A stretch of DNA of 64,000 nucleotides from CAVVYV01 sp963752585 (lineage in GTDB: Bacteria; Actinomycetota; Thermoleophilia; Solirubrobacterales; 70-9): contig CAVVYV010000008.1 of the NCBI GenBank assembly GCA_963752585.1, positions 496,001 through 560,000 of the forward strand, given 5' to 3'. Position numbers and translations under genes: made by a program. Position 1 is the stretch's first letter. Every line of letters starts with the position of its first letter. Below, one piece after another: positions 1 to 10,223 of the stretch. The notes beneath the pieces are model-generated. The model was not told where the DNA came from and did not search any database. It saw only the letters and a program-made list of their open reading frames with translations.

Positions 1-784
1 GCGCGCCTGATGCGTTCGGTCCGCGACTCGACGAGGTGCTCTACGAGGTGATCGGGGAGCGCCGCGGGGACCCGCTCAACCAGCTCCGCGACGACGCGCT
101 CTCCCTGCTTGCTTCGGGCCAAGCACGAGGACGGCACCCCCCTCGATGACCGGCTGGTCCGGGACGAGCTCCTCACCCTGATCATGGCTGGCTACGAGAC
201 CACCACGAGCGCGCTCGCCTGGACGCTGGAGCGCCTGCTGCGCTCGCCCGGGCAGCTGGAGCGGCTCCGGGCCGAGGTCGAGGCGGGAGAGGAGGGCTAC
301 CTCGACGCGGTGGTCAAGGAGACACTTGCGCTGCCGGCCGGTCGTCCCGGTCGTGGCGAGGCGGCTCAGCGAGCCGGCCTCGATCGCCGGTCACTCCCTT
401 CCCGCCGGCACGATTCTGATGGTCTCGATCTACCTGGTCCACCACGACCCGGAGACCTACCCCGAACCCGAGAGTTTCGACCCCGAGCGCTTCGTCGACG
501 GCGTTCCCGAGGGTGCAGCATGGATTCCCTTCGGTGGGGGTACCCGGCGCTGCCTCGGGGCGAGCTTCGCCCAGCTCGAGATGCGCGTGGTTCTTCGCGA
601 GATCCTCACCTCGGTCGAGCTCAGCCCGGTCGCCGAGAGAGCCGAATCGACCGTGCGCAGGCGCTTCACCTTTGCGCCTGGCAATGGCGCCGCCGCCGTC
701 GTCACCGAGCGGCGCGCCTCACCGCCGAGCCTTGGAAAGCGGCGGTTTCGCACGCCCAGCGTCCGCGACGCTCAGCGCGCTTAG
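1..784 (+). CDS. Cytochrome P450, C-terminal part (5' end outside window, two frame breaks)
   Basis: Heme-thiolate monooxygenase; substrate unknown. The reading starts in frame 3, moves to frame 1 near position 107 and to frame 2 near position 327. Read through these breaks, it shows the I-helix oxygen-activation motif AGYETT, the K-helix ExxR (KETLR, split by the second break) and the heme-binding loop FGGGTRRCLGA, whose Cys is the axial heme ligand. The order and spacing are those of a bacterial class I P450; roughly the first 200 residues lie upstream of the window. Both breaks resolve by removing one T from a CTTG context. The stop is at 782-784. No ferredoxin or reductase lies beside it, although a ferredoxin-NADP reductase is encoded at 24834-26246. 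Confidence 0.85.
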
Positions 785-1063
785 CCCGCGGATCTCGTCA
801 GTTTTCGGCAGGAATGAGAGCGTGTGCCCAGTGCGGGCAAATACGCCCGCAAATAGTGAAGAAAATGCCAATCTGTGTCGAACATTTGTCGGGATTCAAG
901 CGATCTCTCAAACCTGCCGATGGTGAAGCTCTAGACCCTGCAAATTACGAGGATTTGGTCCAGAGCCAACCTGGTTCAGGGGGAGGATCCGGAGAGGGCA
1001 TACAGGATCGATGGGGCTAATAGCAGCAGCAGGGCGAATCCCCCCTCGCGCTGAGGAAGAAAA
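785..1063. other. Non-coding stretch, relatively AT-rich, with one perfect hairpin
   Basis: No convincing gene was seen between the P450 stop and the GGDEF gene. Base composition drops towards AT compared with the neighbours, especially at 840-960. A perfect 6-bp inverted repeat (GCGGGC, six-base loop, GCCCGC) lies at 833-850. It could be a leader or regulatory region of the downstream cyclic-di-GMP gene, but no known RNA family was recognised. Confidence 0.4.
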
Positions 1064-1088
1064 CAGCCGGCTGGAAGACCGCCGGCTG
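1064..1088. terminator. Perfect 8-bp stem-loop, possible terminator
   Basis: CAGCCGGC at 1064-1071, a 9-base loop, and GCCGGCTG at 1081-1088. An A-rich run (GAAGAAAA) precedes it on the plus strand. It would therefore act as a U-tract terminator only for minus-strand transcription; on the plus strand it lacks a T run. It may equally be a leader structure of the next gene. Confidence 0.35.
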
Positions 1089-1099
1089 CGCTCTCACCA

Positions 1100-2758
1100 G
1101 CCAGCGAGCTCCTCTCCGGCCCGATCGCGGCGCGCCCACTCGCGCTCGCTCAGGCATACTCGCGAGCCGGCGCAGCCGTCACCGGCGCACTCGGCGCGCT
1201 CCTTCCCCATCCGTCTACTTCAACACCACGGGCATCCTGCGGTCGACGGCGTCGCGCTGATTTGGGCGGCTATGGATGTTCTGCTACGCCGGGCGGATCC
1301 CTTTCTGGCTGCTGCGGCTTGCGGCCAGCCCTGGCGACCGTGATGACCTCGGTCGCGGTCTACTTCAGCGGCGACAGCACCAGCGGCTACGCCCTCTTCT
1401 ACGTTTGGGTCGGCCTCTACGTCTTCTACTTTCCGGTCACCCGGGTCGACGCGGCACTCAACGTGCTCTGGGCGGCGCTGAACTACGCATTGATCGATCG
1501 CGGTCACCCCTGCGGCTCCCGCGGGCGCGGAACGCGCGGTCGTCTCATCACTTCGTATCGTCGGCCGGGACGCTGATCACCGCCGCGACCCTGCTCACCT
1601 ATCTGCGCGGCCGGGTCGAGCGGCTGCTGAGTCGCCTGACCGACGCGGCGCGAACTGACCCCTTGACGGGATTGCCCGAACCGGGTCGCATTGCTCGAGG
1701 TGCTGGCGTCCGAGCTCGAGCGCGCGGAGCCGGAGCAGCGCGCCAGGTCAGCCTGCTGGTCATCGACCTCGATCGGTTCAAGCGCGTCAACGAGCGGTAC
1801 GGCCTGGGGACAGGGCGACGAGACCCTGAGACGGATGGCATCGCTTCTGGACGAGGCGGCGCGCCGCATCGACTTCGTCGCCCGATCGGGCGGCGAGGAG
1901 TTCGCGGTCGTGCTTCCGGAGACGGACTCGCACCGCGCCTTCCTGATCGCGGAGGACCTGCTCGACAGGGTCCGGAAGACCTTCGATCCTCCCGGGGTGG
2001 AGCTGACGGCGTCGATCGGGCTCGCCAGCTCGCCCGCAGCACGCCGATGCGGTCGCCGGGCTGACCGCGGCGGCCGACCAGGCGCTTCACGCGGCCAAGG
2101 CCCTCGGCCGCGATCGCGCCGTGATCTACAGCCCGGAGGTGACCGGCGTCCTCGGGAGCGGCAGCCGGCCGGCGCAGCGTCGAGACCCAGGCCCATCTCG
2201 CCACCGTCCTCAGCCTCGCCGAGGCGCTCGACCAGAAGGACACCGGGCACGGCCCGCCACAGCCAGACCGTCGGGCGGCTGTGCGAGATGATGGCCCGCG
2301 AGCTCGGTCTGGACGAGGACCGGGTGCAGCGCGTAAGGCTCGCCGGCATCCTCCACGACATCGGCAAGATCGGGGTCCCGGACTCGATCCTTCGCAAGCC
2401 CGGACCGCTCACCGACGAGGAGTGGGCGCAGATGAAGCGCCATCCGGAGCTCGGTGCCCGGATCCTCTCGAGCGGCGAGATGGATGACGTCCGCGAATGG
2501 ATCCTCGCCCATCACGAGAGGCCGGACGGCAGGGGATACCCGCGGGGGCTGATCGCGGAGCAGATCTCGCTCGAGGCCGCGATCGTCGCGGTCGGGGACG
2601 CCTTCGAGGCGATGACGAGCGACCGCGTCTACCGGATGGCCATCGGTGACGAAGAGGCGCGACGCGAGCTTCGCGACAACGCCGGCACCCAGTTCGACCA
2701 GCGGGTCGTCGAGTCACTGCTGAACGCGCTGGAGCGCGAGGGCATTCCGGTCAGCTGA
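1100..2758 (+). CDS. Membrane GGDEF and HD-GYP protein (cyclic-di-GMP turnover), heavily frameshifted
   Basis: Putative bifunctional cyclic-di-GMP enzyme. After frame correction the order is: hydrophobic membrane segments (about 1148-1480, including LYVFYFP), a GGDEF domain with the active-site variant GGEEF near 1894, then an HD-GYP domain with HDIGKIGVPDSIL and HHERPDGRGYP. GGDEF domains make cyclic-di-GMP from GTP, and HD-GYP domains degrade it. At least eight frame breaks occur; the readable ones are near 1210, 1320, 1500, 1675, 1812, 2033, 2170 and 2245. The start codon cannot be fixed, so 1100 is approximate. The stop lies in the palindrome TCAGCTGA shared with the convergent exporter. 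If the breaks were real the gene would be dead, but preserved motifs downstream of each break argue for sequence errors. Confidence 0.75.
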
Positions 2759-4822
2759 CCGGTCGCTCAACGGGTCGGCGCAGCCACTCCGGCGCCCACC
2801 AGGCCCACGGGCCGAGCAGCTTGAGGACGGCGGGGAGCAGCAGGCCCCTGACCAGGGTCGCATCGACGAGGACGGCCACGGCGGTGCCGACCGCGACCTC
2901 CTTGACGTAGACGAGCTCGGAGAACGCGAACGCCCCCATTGCGACCGCGAACAGCAACGCGGCGGCGATGATCTGCCCACCGGTTCGCCCGAGGCCGAGG
3001 GAGACCGCCTCGGTTTCGTCCTTTGTCTCCCGCCGCGCCTCCGCGACCCCCTGGAGCGCAAACACCCCGTAGTCGGTTGACAGTCCGAAGGCGACGGCGA
3101 ATAAGAGGATCGGCATCGAGCTGTCGAGCGCACCCTGGCTGGTGAAGTCGAGGGCCTCCTCCAGCCGGCCGTCCTGGAAGACGACCACCAGGACCCCGAA
3201 GGCGACGCTGACGGTGAGCGCGTTCATCGCCAGGGCGACCAGAGGCAGGATCACCGACTTGGTCATCGCAAAGAGGATCAGGGCGGTCGAGACGACGATG
3301 AACGCGATCGCCACGGGCAGGTGCTCGGCGAGGCTGTCGCGCTGATCGCTGAGCTCGGCGGACGGCCCGCCGACAAGCGCAGGCCCGCCCCACTCCAGAG
3401 AGCGCGCCTGTTCGACGGCGTGGACCGAGGCATCGGAGAACGGTTCCCCGGTGAGCGACGCGTCCACCCTGACCAGCCCCTTGGAAAGCCGTGCCGGGGG
3501 CGCGACCTTGTCGACCGCGGGATCGTCGGCGAGGATCCGCGCCGCACTCCGCGTCGCCGATCGGTCCGGCGTCTCGACGGTGACGACGATTCCGGTCGCC
3601 GGATCGGAGGGAAAGCGGCGCTGAATCGCGCGATCGACCTGGCGGGCGCTCGCGTCCTTCGGCAGGACCCTGGCGTCGGCCCGGGTCAGCTCCACCCGCA
3701 GGAACGGGAGCCCTGCGACGACCATCACGGCGACGACCGCGGCCGCCACCATGGCGGGGTGCCGGAGGGCGAAGCCCCCGAACCCACGCAAGCCCCGGAC
3801 GGCGGGGCGCCGCTGCATCCATCCCGGCGCCAGGGCGTTCACCCGATGCCGAAGCAGCGCCAGAAGGGCCGGGAGGATCAGCAGGCAGACCGCGGCGGAG
3901 GAGATCGCGACGATCGCCCCGCCGAGCCCGATCGAGTAGAGGAACCGCTGCGGGAAGACGCAGAGCGAGAGCATCGCGACGGCCACGGTGAGGCCGCTGA
4001 AGACGACCATCCGGCCGGTGGTCTGCATGGTGAAGATCAGGGCGTTGAGGGCCGAATCGCCTTCCTCGAGCCGCTCCCGAAAGCGGGTGACGAGGAAGAG
4101 GCTGTAGTCGATCGCCAGCCCCAGTCCCAGGCCGGTGACGATGTTGATCGCGAACACGTCTATGTCGACCCAGTTGGCGAGCAGCGCCGAGGAGGGCGAG
4201 CGTGGTGAGGATCGAGACCCCTCCGGCGACGAGCGGCAGCAGGGCGGCGACGAGCCCACGGAACACGAACAGCGACAGCAGGAGCAGGATCGGGCCCGCG
4301 AAGAGCTCGATCCGGCGGAGGTCGTCCTCGGTGGTCTGGTTCAGCTCGTGAGGCGGTGACCGCTGCGCCGCCGACGGCGATCTCCGGATCGCCGGCGAAG
4401 CGCTCTCGGACGACTTCGCCCACCGCCGGAACGTCATCGGTGTCGGCGTCGAGAAAGCCGAGGACCGCCGCGCTCCGTCCATCCTCCGCGACCAGGTTCG
4501 GGTCCTCGGCGGGAGTCACCGTGCGGGTGACCTCCGGGATCGATCGCAGCTCGGCGGCCGCGCGCAATTCGTCGTCGCTCTGGTGCGCGCTTTCGACCAA
4601 GAGGACGACGTCCGGAAGAACCCTCTGGCCAGTTGCCGCCTCCAGCCGCTCGTTCACGCGCGAGCTGTCCGACGCCGGGTCCTGAAAGCCGAACGGCTTG
4701 ACCCGATCGAAGACGGCGGAGCTCCCGATTCCGGCGACCACAGTGGCCGTGACCGCGATCACCAGCACGCGTCCCCTCCAGAAATAGGCGTACTGCGCCA
4801 GTGCCCGCACTGCGGCGATCAT
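2751..4822 (-). CDS. RND/MMPL-family membrane exporter (two frame breaks)
   Basis: Proton-driven transporter of the MmpL/RND superfamily, about 689 residues after correction. The N-terminal membrane anchor is followed by a periplasmic loop and a first helix bundle (FAGPILLLLSLFVFRGL, then GLGLAIDYSLFLVTRFRE). A second loop and a second bundle follow (FAVAFGLSTDYGVFAL). The two DYSLFLV/TDYGVFA segments are the characteristic charged TM4-type motifs carried once per repeat in MMPL proteins. Breaks lie near 4350 and 4195. The total length of 2072 nt is two over a multiple of three, as expected for two inserted bases. The start is ATG at 4822. It probably exports lipids or hydrophobic compounds, by family inference only. 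It ends tail-to-tail with the GGDEF gene. Confidence 0.85.
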
Positions 4823-4926
4823 ACGGCCGCGCGCGGAGCGCCCCGCAATGCAAGATTGCCGCCCAGGCAGTAGGCAGTAGGACGTAGCACTTCCCATCTG
4901 GGCTCAGAGCCACTAGGCTGGCCCCG

Positions 4927-5706
4927 ATGGCAGACGAGCTCCTCTACGAGGTCCGCGACGGGGTCGCGACCCTGACCCTGAACCGGCCCGACCAGCGAAA
5001 CGCCCTCAACGGCGAGCTGCTCTCGGCGCTGGTCGAGGGGATGAAGCGCGCTCGCGACGACGAGGAGGTGCGGTGCGTGGTCCTGACCGGGGCGGGGGAG
5101 AAGGCCTTCTGCGCGGGCGCGGACCTCGGCGGCTTCGCCTCCGAGGTGCCCCTGGTCGAGAAGCACTTCGCCTCGGACCTCTTCCTCGAGTTCTTCCGGC
5201 TGATGCCGCGGCTCGGCAAGCCCTCGCTCTGCGCCGCCAACGGCCACGTGCTCGCCGGCGGGATGGGACTCGCTCTCTCCTGCGATCTCCTGATCGCGAA
5301 GGAGGGCGCTCGCTTCGGCACCCCCGAGATCAACGTCGGCGCCTTCCCCTACATGATCATGTCGATCATCTATCGCAACGTCCCGCGCAAGAAGGTGAAC
5401 GAGATGATGCTCCTGGGCGAGCAGATCTCCGCCGAGGAGGCGGTCACCTACGGGCTCGCCAACAAGGTCGTCCCCGCCGAGGAGTTCGAGGCCGCGGTGA
5501 ACGAATGGGCGAGCAAGCTGGCGGCGAAGAGCCCGGTGCTGATGCGGCTCGGCCACGACGCGATGTACCGCCAGCAGGACATGGCGCTCGACGATGCGCT
5601 CGAGTTCCTCCGCTCGCAGCTCTCGCTCACCTTCACCACCGAGGACATCCAGGAGGGCGTGAAGGCGTTCTTCGAGAAGCGGGACCCCGAATGGAAGGGG
5701 CGCTGA
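4927..5706 (+). CDS. Enoyl-CoA hydratase/isomerase (crotonase) family protein
   Basis: Intact protein of 259 residues, the normal crotonase length. The oxyanion-hole motif CAGADL and the HVLAGGMGLALSCD segment are clear. The PEIN segment keeps the first catalytic Glu position of true hydratases. It is expected to hydrate a 2-enoyl-CoA in the cytoplasm. The start ATG is at 4927. Its stop overlaps the ATG of the next small frame (TGATG), which opens the operon of acyl-CoA carboxyltransferase, BKACE enzyme and CoA-transferase. Substrate is unknown, and a related isomerase activity is possible. Confidence 0.92.
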   Translation: MADELLYEVRDGVATLTLNRPDQRNALNGELLSALVEGMKRARDDEEVRCVVLTGAGEKAFCAGADLGGFASEVPLVEKHFASDLFLEFFRLMPRLGKPSLCAANGHVLAGGMGLALSCDLLIAKEGARFGTPEINVGAFPYMIMSIIYRNVPRKKVNEMMLLGEQISAEEAVTYGLANKVVPAEEFEAAVNEWASKLAAKSPVLMRLGHDAMYRQQDMALDDALEFLRSQLSLTFTTEDIQEGVKAFFEKRDPEWKGR

Positions 5707-5816
5707 TGGCGGCCAAGGACGAGACGAAGAAGGCGAGAGCAGGCCGAGGCCCGAGGAGCACAAGGGAGAGGCCCCCGAGGCCCCGGAGGCCAAAGCACGG
5801 CGAGCAGACGGGATGA
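5706..5816 (+). other. Linker frame, probable N-terminal extension of the carboxyltransferase
   Basis: An ATG overlapping the hydratase stop opens a 36-codon frame that overlaps the next ATG at 5813. The carboxyltransferase frame is itself open and Ala/Glu/Lys-rich upstream of 5813 (KGEAPEAPEAKARRADG). Two extra bases, near 5745 and 5752, would join MAAKDETKKAR to that frame. I infer that the real carboxyltransferase starts at 5706 with a charged extension and that two consensus insertions split it. A genuine 36-residue peptide is the alternative. Confidence 0.5.
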
Positions 5817-7357
5817 AGCCGCTGGTGGACGATCTCCATGCCCGCCGCGAGAAGGCGAAGCTCGGCGGCGGCGAGGAGAAGATCGCGGTCCAGCACGAGC
5901 GCGGCAAGCTGACCGCGCGCGAGCGGATCGACCTGCTCTGCGACCAGGGCAGCTTCGTGGAGATGGGGATCCACGCCGGACCCCACTTCGCCCAGCGGGC
6001 GATGGACGGCAAGGAGGCGCCCGCGGACGGCGTGATCACCGGCTGGGGCGACGTCGACGGACGGCCCTGCGCGATCGCCGCCTACGACTTCACCGTGATG
6101 GCCGGCTCGATGGGGATGACCGGCGAGATCAAGGTCGGGCGGCTCCGCGAGATGGCGCTGCAGAAGCGGATGCCGATGATCTGGCTGCTCGACTCGGCCG
6201 GGGCGCGGATCCAGGAGGCGGCCGGCTCGCTGTTCGCCGGCTCCGGGCATCTGTTCCGCGAGGAGGTGACGATGTCGGGGGTGGTGCCGTTGGTGGCGGC
6301 GATGCTGGGCCCCTGCGCCGCGGGCACCGCCTACATCCCCGGCCTCTCCGACTTCGTGCCGATGGTGGTGGGCCAGGGGGCGATGGCGCTCGCCGGACCG
6401 CACCTGACCAAGGCAGTCACCGGCGAGGACATCTCGATGGAGGACCTGGGCGGTGCCAAGGTCCACTGCCGCAAGTCCGGTGTCGGCGACCTCGAGGTCA
6501 AGGACGACCCCGAGTGCATCCAGGTGGTCAAGGATTACCTCTCCTACTTCCCCTCCAACTGCGAGCAGAAGCCTCCGGTCCGCGAGACCGAGGACCCCGA
6601 CGACCGGATGTCGGAGAAGCTGCTCGACATCGTCCCGGAGTCATCGCGCCAGCCCTACGACATGTACGAGCTGATTCGCGAGATCACCGACGACGGCGAG
6701 CTCTTCGACATCAAGCCGAAGTTCGCGAAGACGATCATCACCTGCCTGGCGCGCTTCGGCGGCAAGCCCTGCGGGATCGTCGCCAGCCAGCCGAAGCAGC
6801 TCGGCGGCATCATCGAGAACGACTCCGCCGACAAGGCGGCCCGCTTCGTCAACCTCTGCGACGCCTTCGGCATCCCCCTGCTCTTCCTCCAGGACGTGCC
6901 CGGCTTCATGGTCGGCTCGAAGGTCGAGCACGAGGGGATCATCCGCCACGGCGCCAAGATGCTCTACGCCGTCTCTCGCGCGACGGTGCCGAAGATCACC
7001 GTCGTCGTGCGCAAGGCCTACGGCGCCGGCTACTACGTGATGAACGGCAAGGCGTATGAGCCCGACCTGATCGTCGCCTGGCCGACCGCCGAGATCTCGG
7101 TGATGGGCCCGGAGGGGGCGGTCAACATCATCGGCCGCTCGGCGATCGAGGCCTCCGACGATCCCGAGAAGACCCGGGCCGAGATGGTGGCGAAGGTGAA
7201 GGAGACGATCGATCCCTACATCGCCGCCAAGAACGCCCTGATCGACGACGTGATCGACCCCCGCGAGACCCGGCCGACGATCATCCGGGGCCTCCGGATG
7301 GCGAAGGACAAGCGGGTCGAGCGGCCGTGGAGGAAGCACGGGGTGATGCCGGTATGA
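5813..7357 (+). CDS. Acyl-CoA carboxylase beta subunit (carboxyltransferase, PccB/MmdA-like)
   Basis: Intact 514-residue carboxyltransferase of the propionyl-/acetyl-/methylmalonyl-CoA family. It would transfer CO2 between carboxybiotin and an acyl-CoA, or decarboxylate methylmalonyl-CoA. Visible features are the KLTARERIDLL N-terminal helix, the first crotonase-like half with DSAGARIQEA, and the second half with QDVPGFMVGS and the Gly-rich RKAYGAGYYVM. No biotin carboxylase, biotin carrier or membrane decarboxylase subunit is encoded beside it, so partners must be elsewhere. ATG 5813 may be internal (see 5706-5816). It is followed 47 bp later by the BKACE gene. Confidence 0.92.
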   Translation: MKPLVDDLHARREKAKLGGGEEKIAVQHERGKLTARERIDLLCDQGSFVEMGIHAGPHFAQRAMDGKEAPADGVITGWGDVDGRPCAIAAYDFTVMAGSMGMTGEIKVGRLREMALQKRMPMIWLLDSAGARIQEAAGSLFAGSGHLFREEVTMSGVVPLVAAMLGPCAAGTAYIPGLSDFVPMVVGQGAMALAGPHLTKAVTGEDISMEDLGGAKVHCRKSGVGDLEVKDDPECIQVVKDYLSYFPSNCEQKPPVRETEDPDDRMSEKLLDIVPESSRQPYDMYELIREITDDGELFDIKPKFAKTIITCLARFGGKPCGIVASQPKQLGGIIENDSADKAARFVNLCDAFGIPLLFLQDVPGFMVGSKVEHEGIIRHGAKMLYAVSRATVPKITVVVRKAYGAGYYVMNGKAYEPDLIVAWPTAEISVMGPEGAVNIIGRSAIEASDDPEKTRAEMVAKVKETIDPYIAAKNALIDDVIDPRETRPTIIRGLRMAKDKRVERPWRKHGVMPV

Positions 7358-7404
7358 CGCCGAAGGCGCGAATGGATTGATGACGTGAGCCGTTCGAGGA
7401 TCCG

Positions 7405-8278
7405 GTGATCATCAGCTGCTCCATCTCCGGCGCGATCGCGAACCGCGACCAATGCCCGGCGATCCCCTACACGCCGGAGGAGTACGCGGCGGAGGCGAGG
7501 CGAGCGGTCGACGAGGGGGCGAGCCAGATCCACATCCACGCCCGCACCCCGGACGGCACGCCCTCGTACGAGATCGAGGACTTCAGGGCGATCACCGAGG
7601 CGATCCTGGCCGAGGTCGACGACGTGATCGTCAACTACTCGACCGGGGCGATCGGGGTGCCGATCGAGAAGCGAATCGCCTACCTGCGCGAGCTCCGGCC
7701 CGACGTCGCCGCGCTCAACATGAGCAGCATGAACTACGCGAAGTACTCCCGGCGGAGAAAGGACTTCGTCTTCAAGGCGGTGTTCGAGAACAGCTTCGAC
7801 ACGATCACCGAGTTCCTCACCGAGATGAACGAGCTCGGGATCCAGCCCGAGCACGAGTGCTTCGACGCCGGCCACGTCGCCAACCTCGATCCGTTCCTCG
7901 ACATGGGTCTGCTCGAGCCGCCGCTTCAGATCTCCCTGGTGATGGGGGTGAACGGCGGGATCAGGCCGAACGCGCGCAACGTCGGCTTCATGTCCGAGCA
8001 GATCCCCGGCGGCCCCGAGGGCCCCAACAACTGGCAGGTGATCGGGGTATCGCGCGACCAGTGGAAGCTGCTCGCCGCCTCGCTCAATCTCGGCGGCAAC
8101 GTCCGCGCCGGTCTCGAGGACAACCTCTACCTGCCCGAGCGGCGAGATGGCGAAGTCGAACGGCGAGCTGATCGCGAAGGCGCGGCAGATGGCCGAGGAC
8201 GTCGGCCGGCGGGCCGCGACGGTGGCGGAGGCGCGCGAGCTGCTCGGAGTCCCGAAGCGCGAGGAGGCGAGGGCGTAG
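7405..8278 (+). CDS. BKACE (DUF849) beta-keto acid cleavage enzyme, one frame break
   Basis: Family of Zn-dependent enzymes that condense a beta-keto acid with acetyl-CoA to give acetoacetate and a new acyl-CoA; the founding member is 3-keto-5-aminohexanoate cleavage enzyme. Seen: a TIM-barrel start with QIHIHAR (two His fitting the metal site), VNYSTGAIG, ECFDAGHV and LVMGVNGGI. It starts at GTG 7405. The frame shifts near 8133 (CCCG where CCG fits), after which the terminus reads GEMAKSNGELIAKA to the stop at 8276-8278. The length of 874 nt is one over a multiple of three. The next gene begins 2 bp later. The keto acid substrate cannot be told from sequence. Confidence 0.88.
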
Positions 8279-8279
8279 C

Positions 8280-9516
8280 ATGGCCGGTCCGCTCGCCGAC
8301 GTCCGCGTCCTCGATCTCACCCGGCTGCTGCCGGGCGGGTTCTGCACCCTGCTCCTCGGCGATCTCGGTGCGGACGTGATCAAGGTCGAGGACACCGGCG
8401 CCGGCGACTACGTCCGCTGGGCGCCGCCCTACTACGGCGACGACGAGCACACCGCCGCCGGCACCCGCTCCGCCTACTTCCTCGCCCTGAACCGCAACAA
8501 GCGCTCGATCCGCCTCGACCTGAAGACGGACGGCGGTCGGCAGGCGCTGCTGAAGCTGGCGGAGTCGGCGGACGTCCTGGTCGAGAGCTTCCGGCCCGGG
8601 GTCCTCGACCGGCTCGGGGTCGGCTACGAGGTGCTGCGGCAGGCGAACCCGGCGCTCGTCTACTGCCCGATAACGGGCTATGGCCAGGACGGCCCGAACC
8701 GCGACCGCGCCGGCCACGACATGAACTACCTCGGCCTCAACGGGCTGCTCGGCCTGACCGGCGCGAACGACGGCCCGCCGGTCCAGCCGGCGGGCCAGAT
8801 CGCCGACCTCGGCGGCGGGGCGCTGATGGCGGCGCTGGGGATCCTCGCCGCGCTCAACGAGGCGAAGGCGTCCGGCGAGGGCCAGCTCGTCGACGTCTCG
8901 ATGTACGACGGCGCCCAGTCCTGGCTGGCGATGGTCGCCGCCCGCTACTTCGCCGACGGCAACGTCCCCCACCGCGGAGACCTCGAGCTCGCCGGGGCGA
9001 TCGTCTGCTACCGCCCCTACGAGGCCAAGGACGGCTGGGTCACCTGCGGGGCCCTCGAGCAGAAGTTCTGGGCGGCGTGGTGCCGGGGCGTCGGCCGCGA
9101 GGACCTGATCGAGCACCAGTTCGACCCTCCCGGGCTCGGAGGCGCACGCCGAGGTGGTCGAGATCTTCCGCTCGAGGACCCGGGAGGAATGGCGGGCCTT
9201 CAACGACGAGCACGACTGCTGCGTCGAGCCCGTCCTCGACCTGGACGAGGCGCTCGGCTCCGAGCAGGCCGAGGCCCGGGAGATGGTGGTGGAGCTCGAT
9301 CAGCCCGGGTTCGGCGCCGTCCGCCAGCTCGGCTTCCCGGTGAAGCTCTCGCGGACCCCGGCGGCGATCGAACGGCCGGCGCCGGCGCTCGGCGAGCACA
9401 CCGCCGAGCTGCTCGCGGAGGCCGGGTACTCGGCGGAGGAGATTCAGGCGCTGGAGGAGCAGGGCGCGGTCAAGGGGCCCGACGCCGAGCAGAAGGCGGA
9501 GGCGTTCCGCGCATGA
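8280..9516 (+). CDS. CaiB/BaiF family III CoA-transferase, one frame break
   Basis: Moves CoA between carboxylic acids via a catalytic Asp. The N-terminus VRVLDLTRLLPGGFCTLLLGDLGADVIK reads across the family's Rossmann start in two parts; the region RAGHDMNYLGLNG contains the expected catalytic Asp (HDMNY). The frame breaks near 9133 (GGGC where GGC fits), and the C-terminal domain resumes as SEAHAEVVEIFRSRTREEW. About 411 residues after correction, which is normal. It overlaps the following MerR gene by 4 bp (ATGA). In the operon it probably activates or exchanges the CoA ester handled by the BKACE enzyme and the carboxyltransferase. Confidence 0.88.
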
Positions 9517-10223
9517 GCACTCCGAAGACGGAGAACGAGGAGATGCTGCGGATGGGAGAGCTGGCGGAGGCCTCGGGCGTCTCCGCGGCGACGATCAAGC
9601 ACTACCTCCGCGAGGGACTGCTACCCGAGCCGGTCAAGACCTCCCGCAACATGGCCTACTACCCGGCCGAGTTCGCGGAGCGGATCCGGCTGATCAAGCA
9701 GCTCCAGGAGGAGCGCTACATGCCGCTGCGGGTGATCAAGGACCTGCTCGAGGAGGACCCCGAGCGCGCCAAGGCCCTGATCGAGCTCGGCGACAAGATG
9801 CTCGAGCGGGCACTCGAGGGGGAGAGCGGGCGGGTCAGCGCCGCCCAGGTTCGCGAGCGTTACGGCGTCCCCCAGGAGGCTCTCGACCGGCTCGCCGAGC
9901 TCGAGGTGCTGGCGCCCGACAAGAAGGGCTACTCGCCCAGCGACGTCCGGATCATCGAGGCGATCAGCCGGTTCCGCGCCGGCGGCTACGACGAGCGGAT
10001 CGGCTTCACCGTCTACGACACCCTCCGCTACAAGAAGGCGATGGCGGAGCTGGTCCGCGAGGAGGTCGACGTGCTGATGGAACGGCTCGCCGGCGAGATG
10101 GACGGCGACGAGGCGATGCGGCTGATCGAGGCGGGCGTCCAGCCGCTCAACGACCTGCTGGCGGCCATGCACACCAAGGCCCTGGTCGCCGAGCTCGAGC
10201 GCCGCCGGGGATCGGACGGTTAG
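9513..10223 (+). CDS. MerR-family transcriptional regulator
   Basis: 236 residues. The N-terminal winged helix-turn-helix carries MGELAEASGVSAATIKHYLREGLLPEP, read here as two adjoining motifs typical of MerR proteins. A long dimerisation helix follows (QLQEERYMPLRVIKDLLEED). The C-terminal 130 residues form a second predicted helical region with no recognisable metal or Fe-S cysteine cluster, so the effector is probably an organic ligand, perhaps an acyl-CoA. Translationally coupled to the CoA-transferase (ATGA overlap), it is the likely local regulator of the 4927-10223 operon. It ends at TAG 10221-10223, which abuts the convergent stop at 10224. Confidence 0.88.
   Translation: MSTPKTENEEMLRMGELAEASGVSAATIKHYLREGLLPEPVKTSRNMAYYPAEFAERIRLIKQLQEERYMPLRVIKDLLEEDPERAKALIELGDKMLERALEGESGRVSAAQVRERYGVPQEALDRLAELEVLAPDKKGYSPSDVRIIEAISRFRAGGYDERIGFTVYDTLRYKKAMAELVREEVDVLMERLAGEMDGDEAMRLIEAGVQPLNDLLAAMHTKALVAELERRRGSDG

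Noticed and set aside
785..1000. Possible cyclic-di-GMP-I (GEMM) riboswitch before the GGDEF gene, because GGGCAAA, CGCAAA and GCCGATGG occur in order
   Set aside because: The spacing between the first two elements is far too short for the P1a arm, the conserved flanks are missing, and no tetraloop receptor pair was found.
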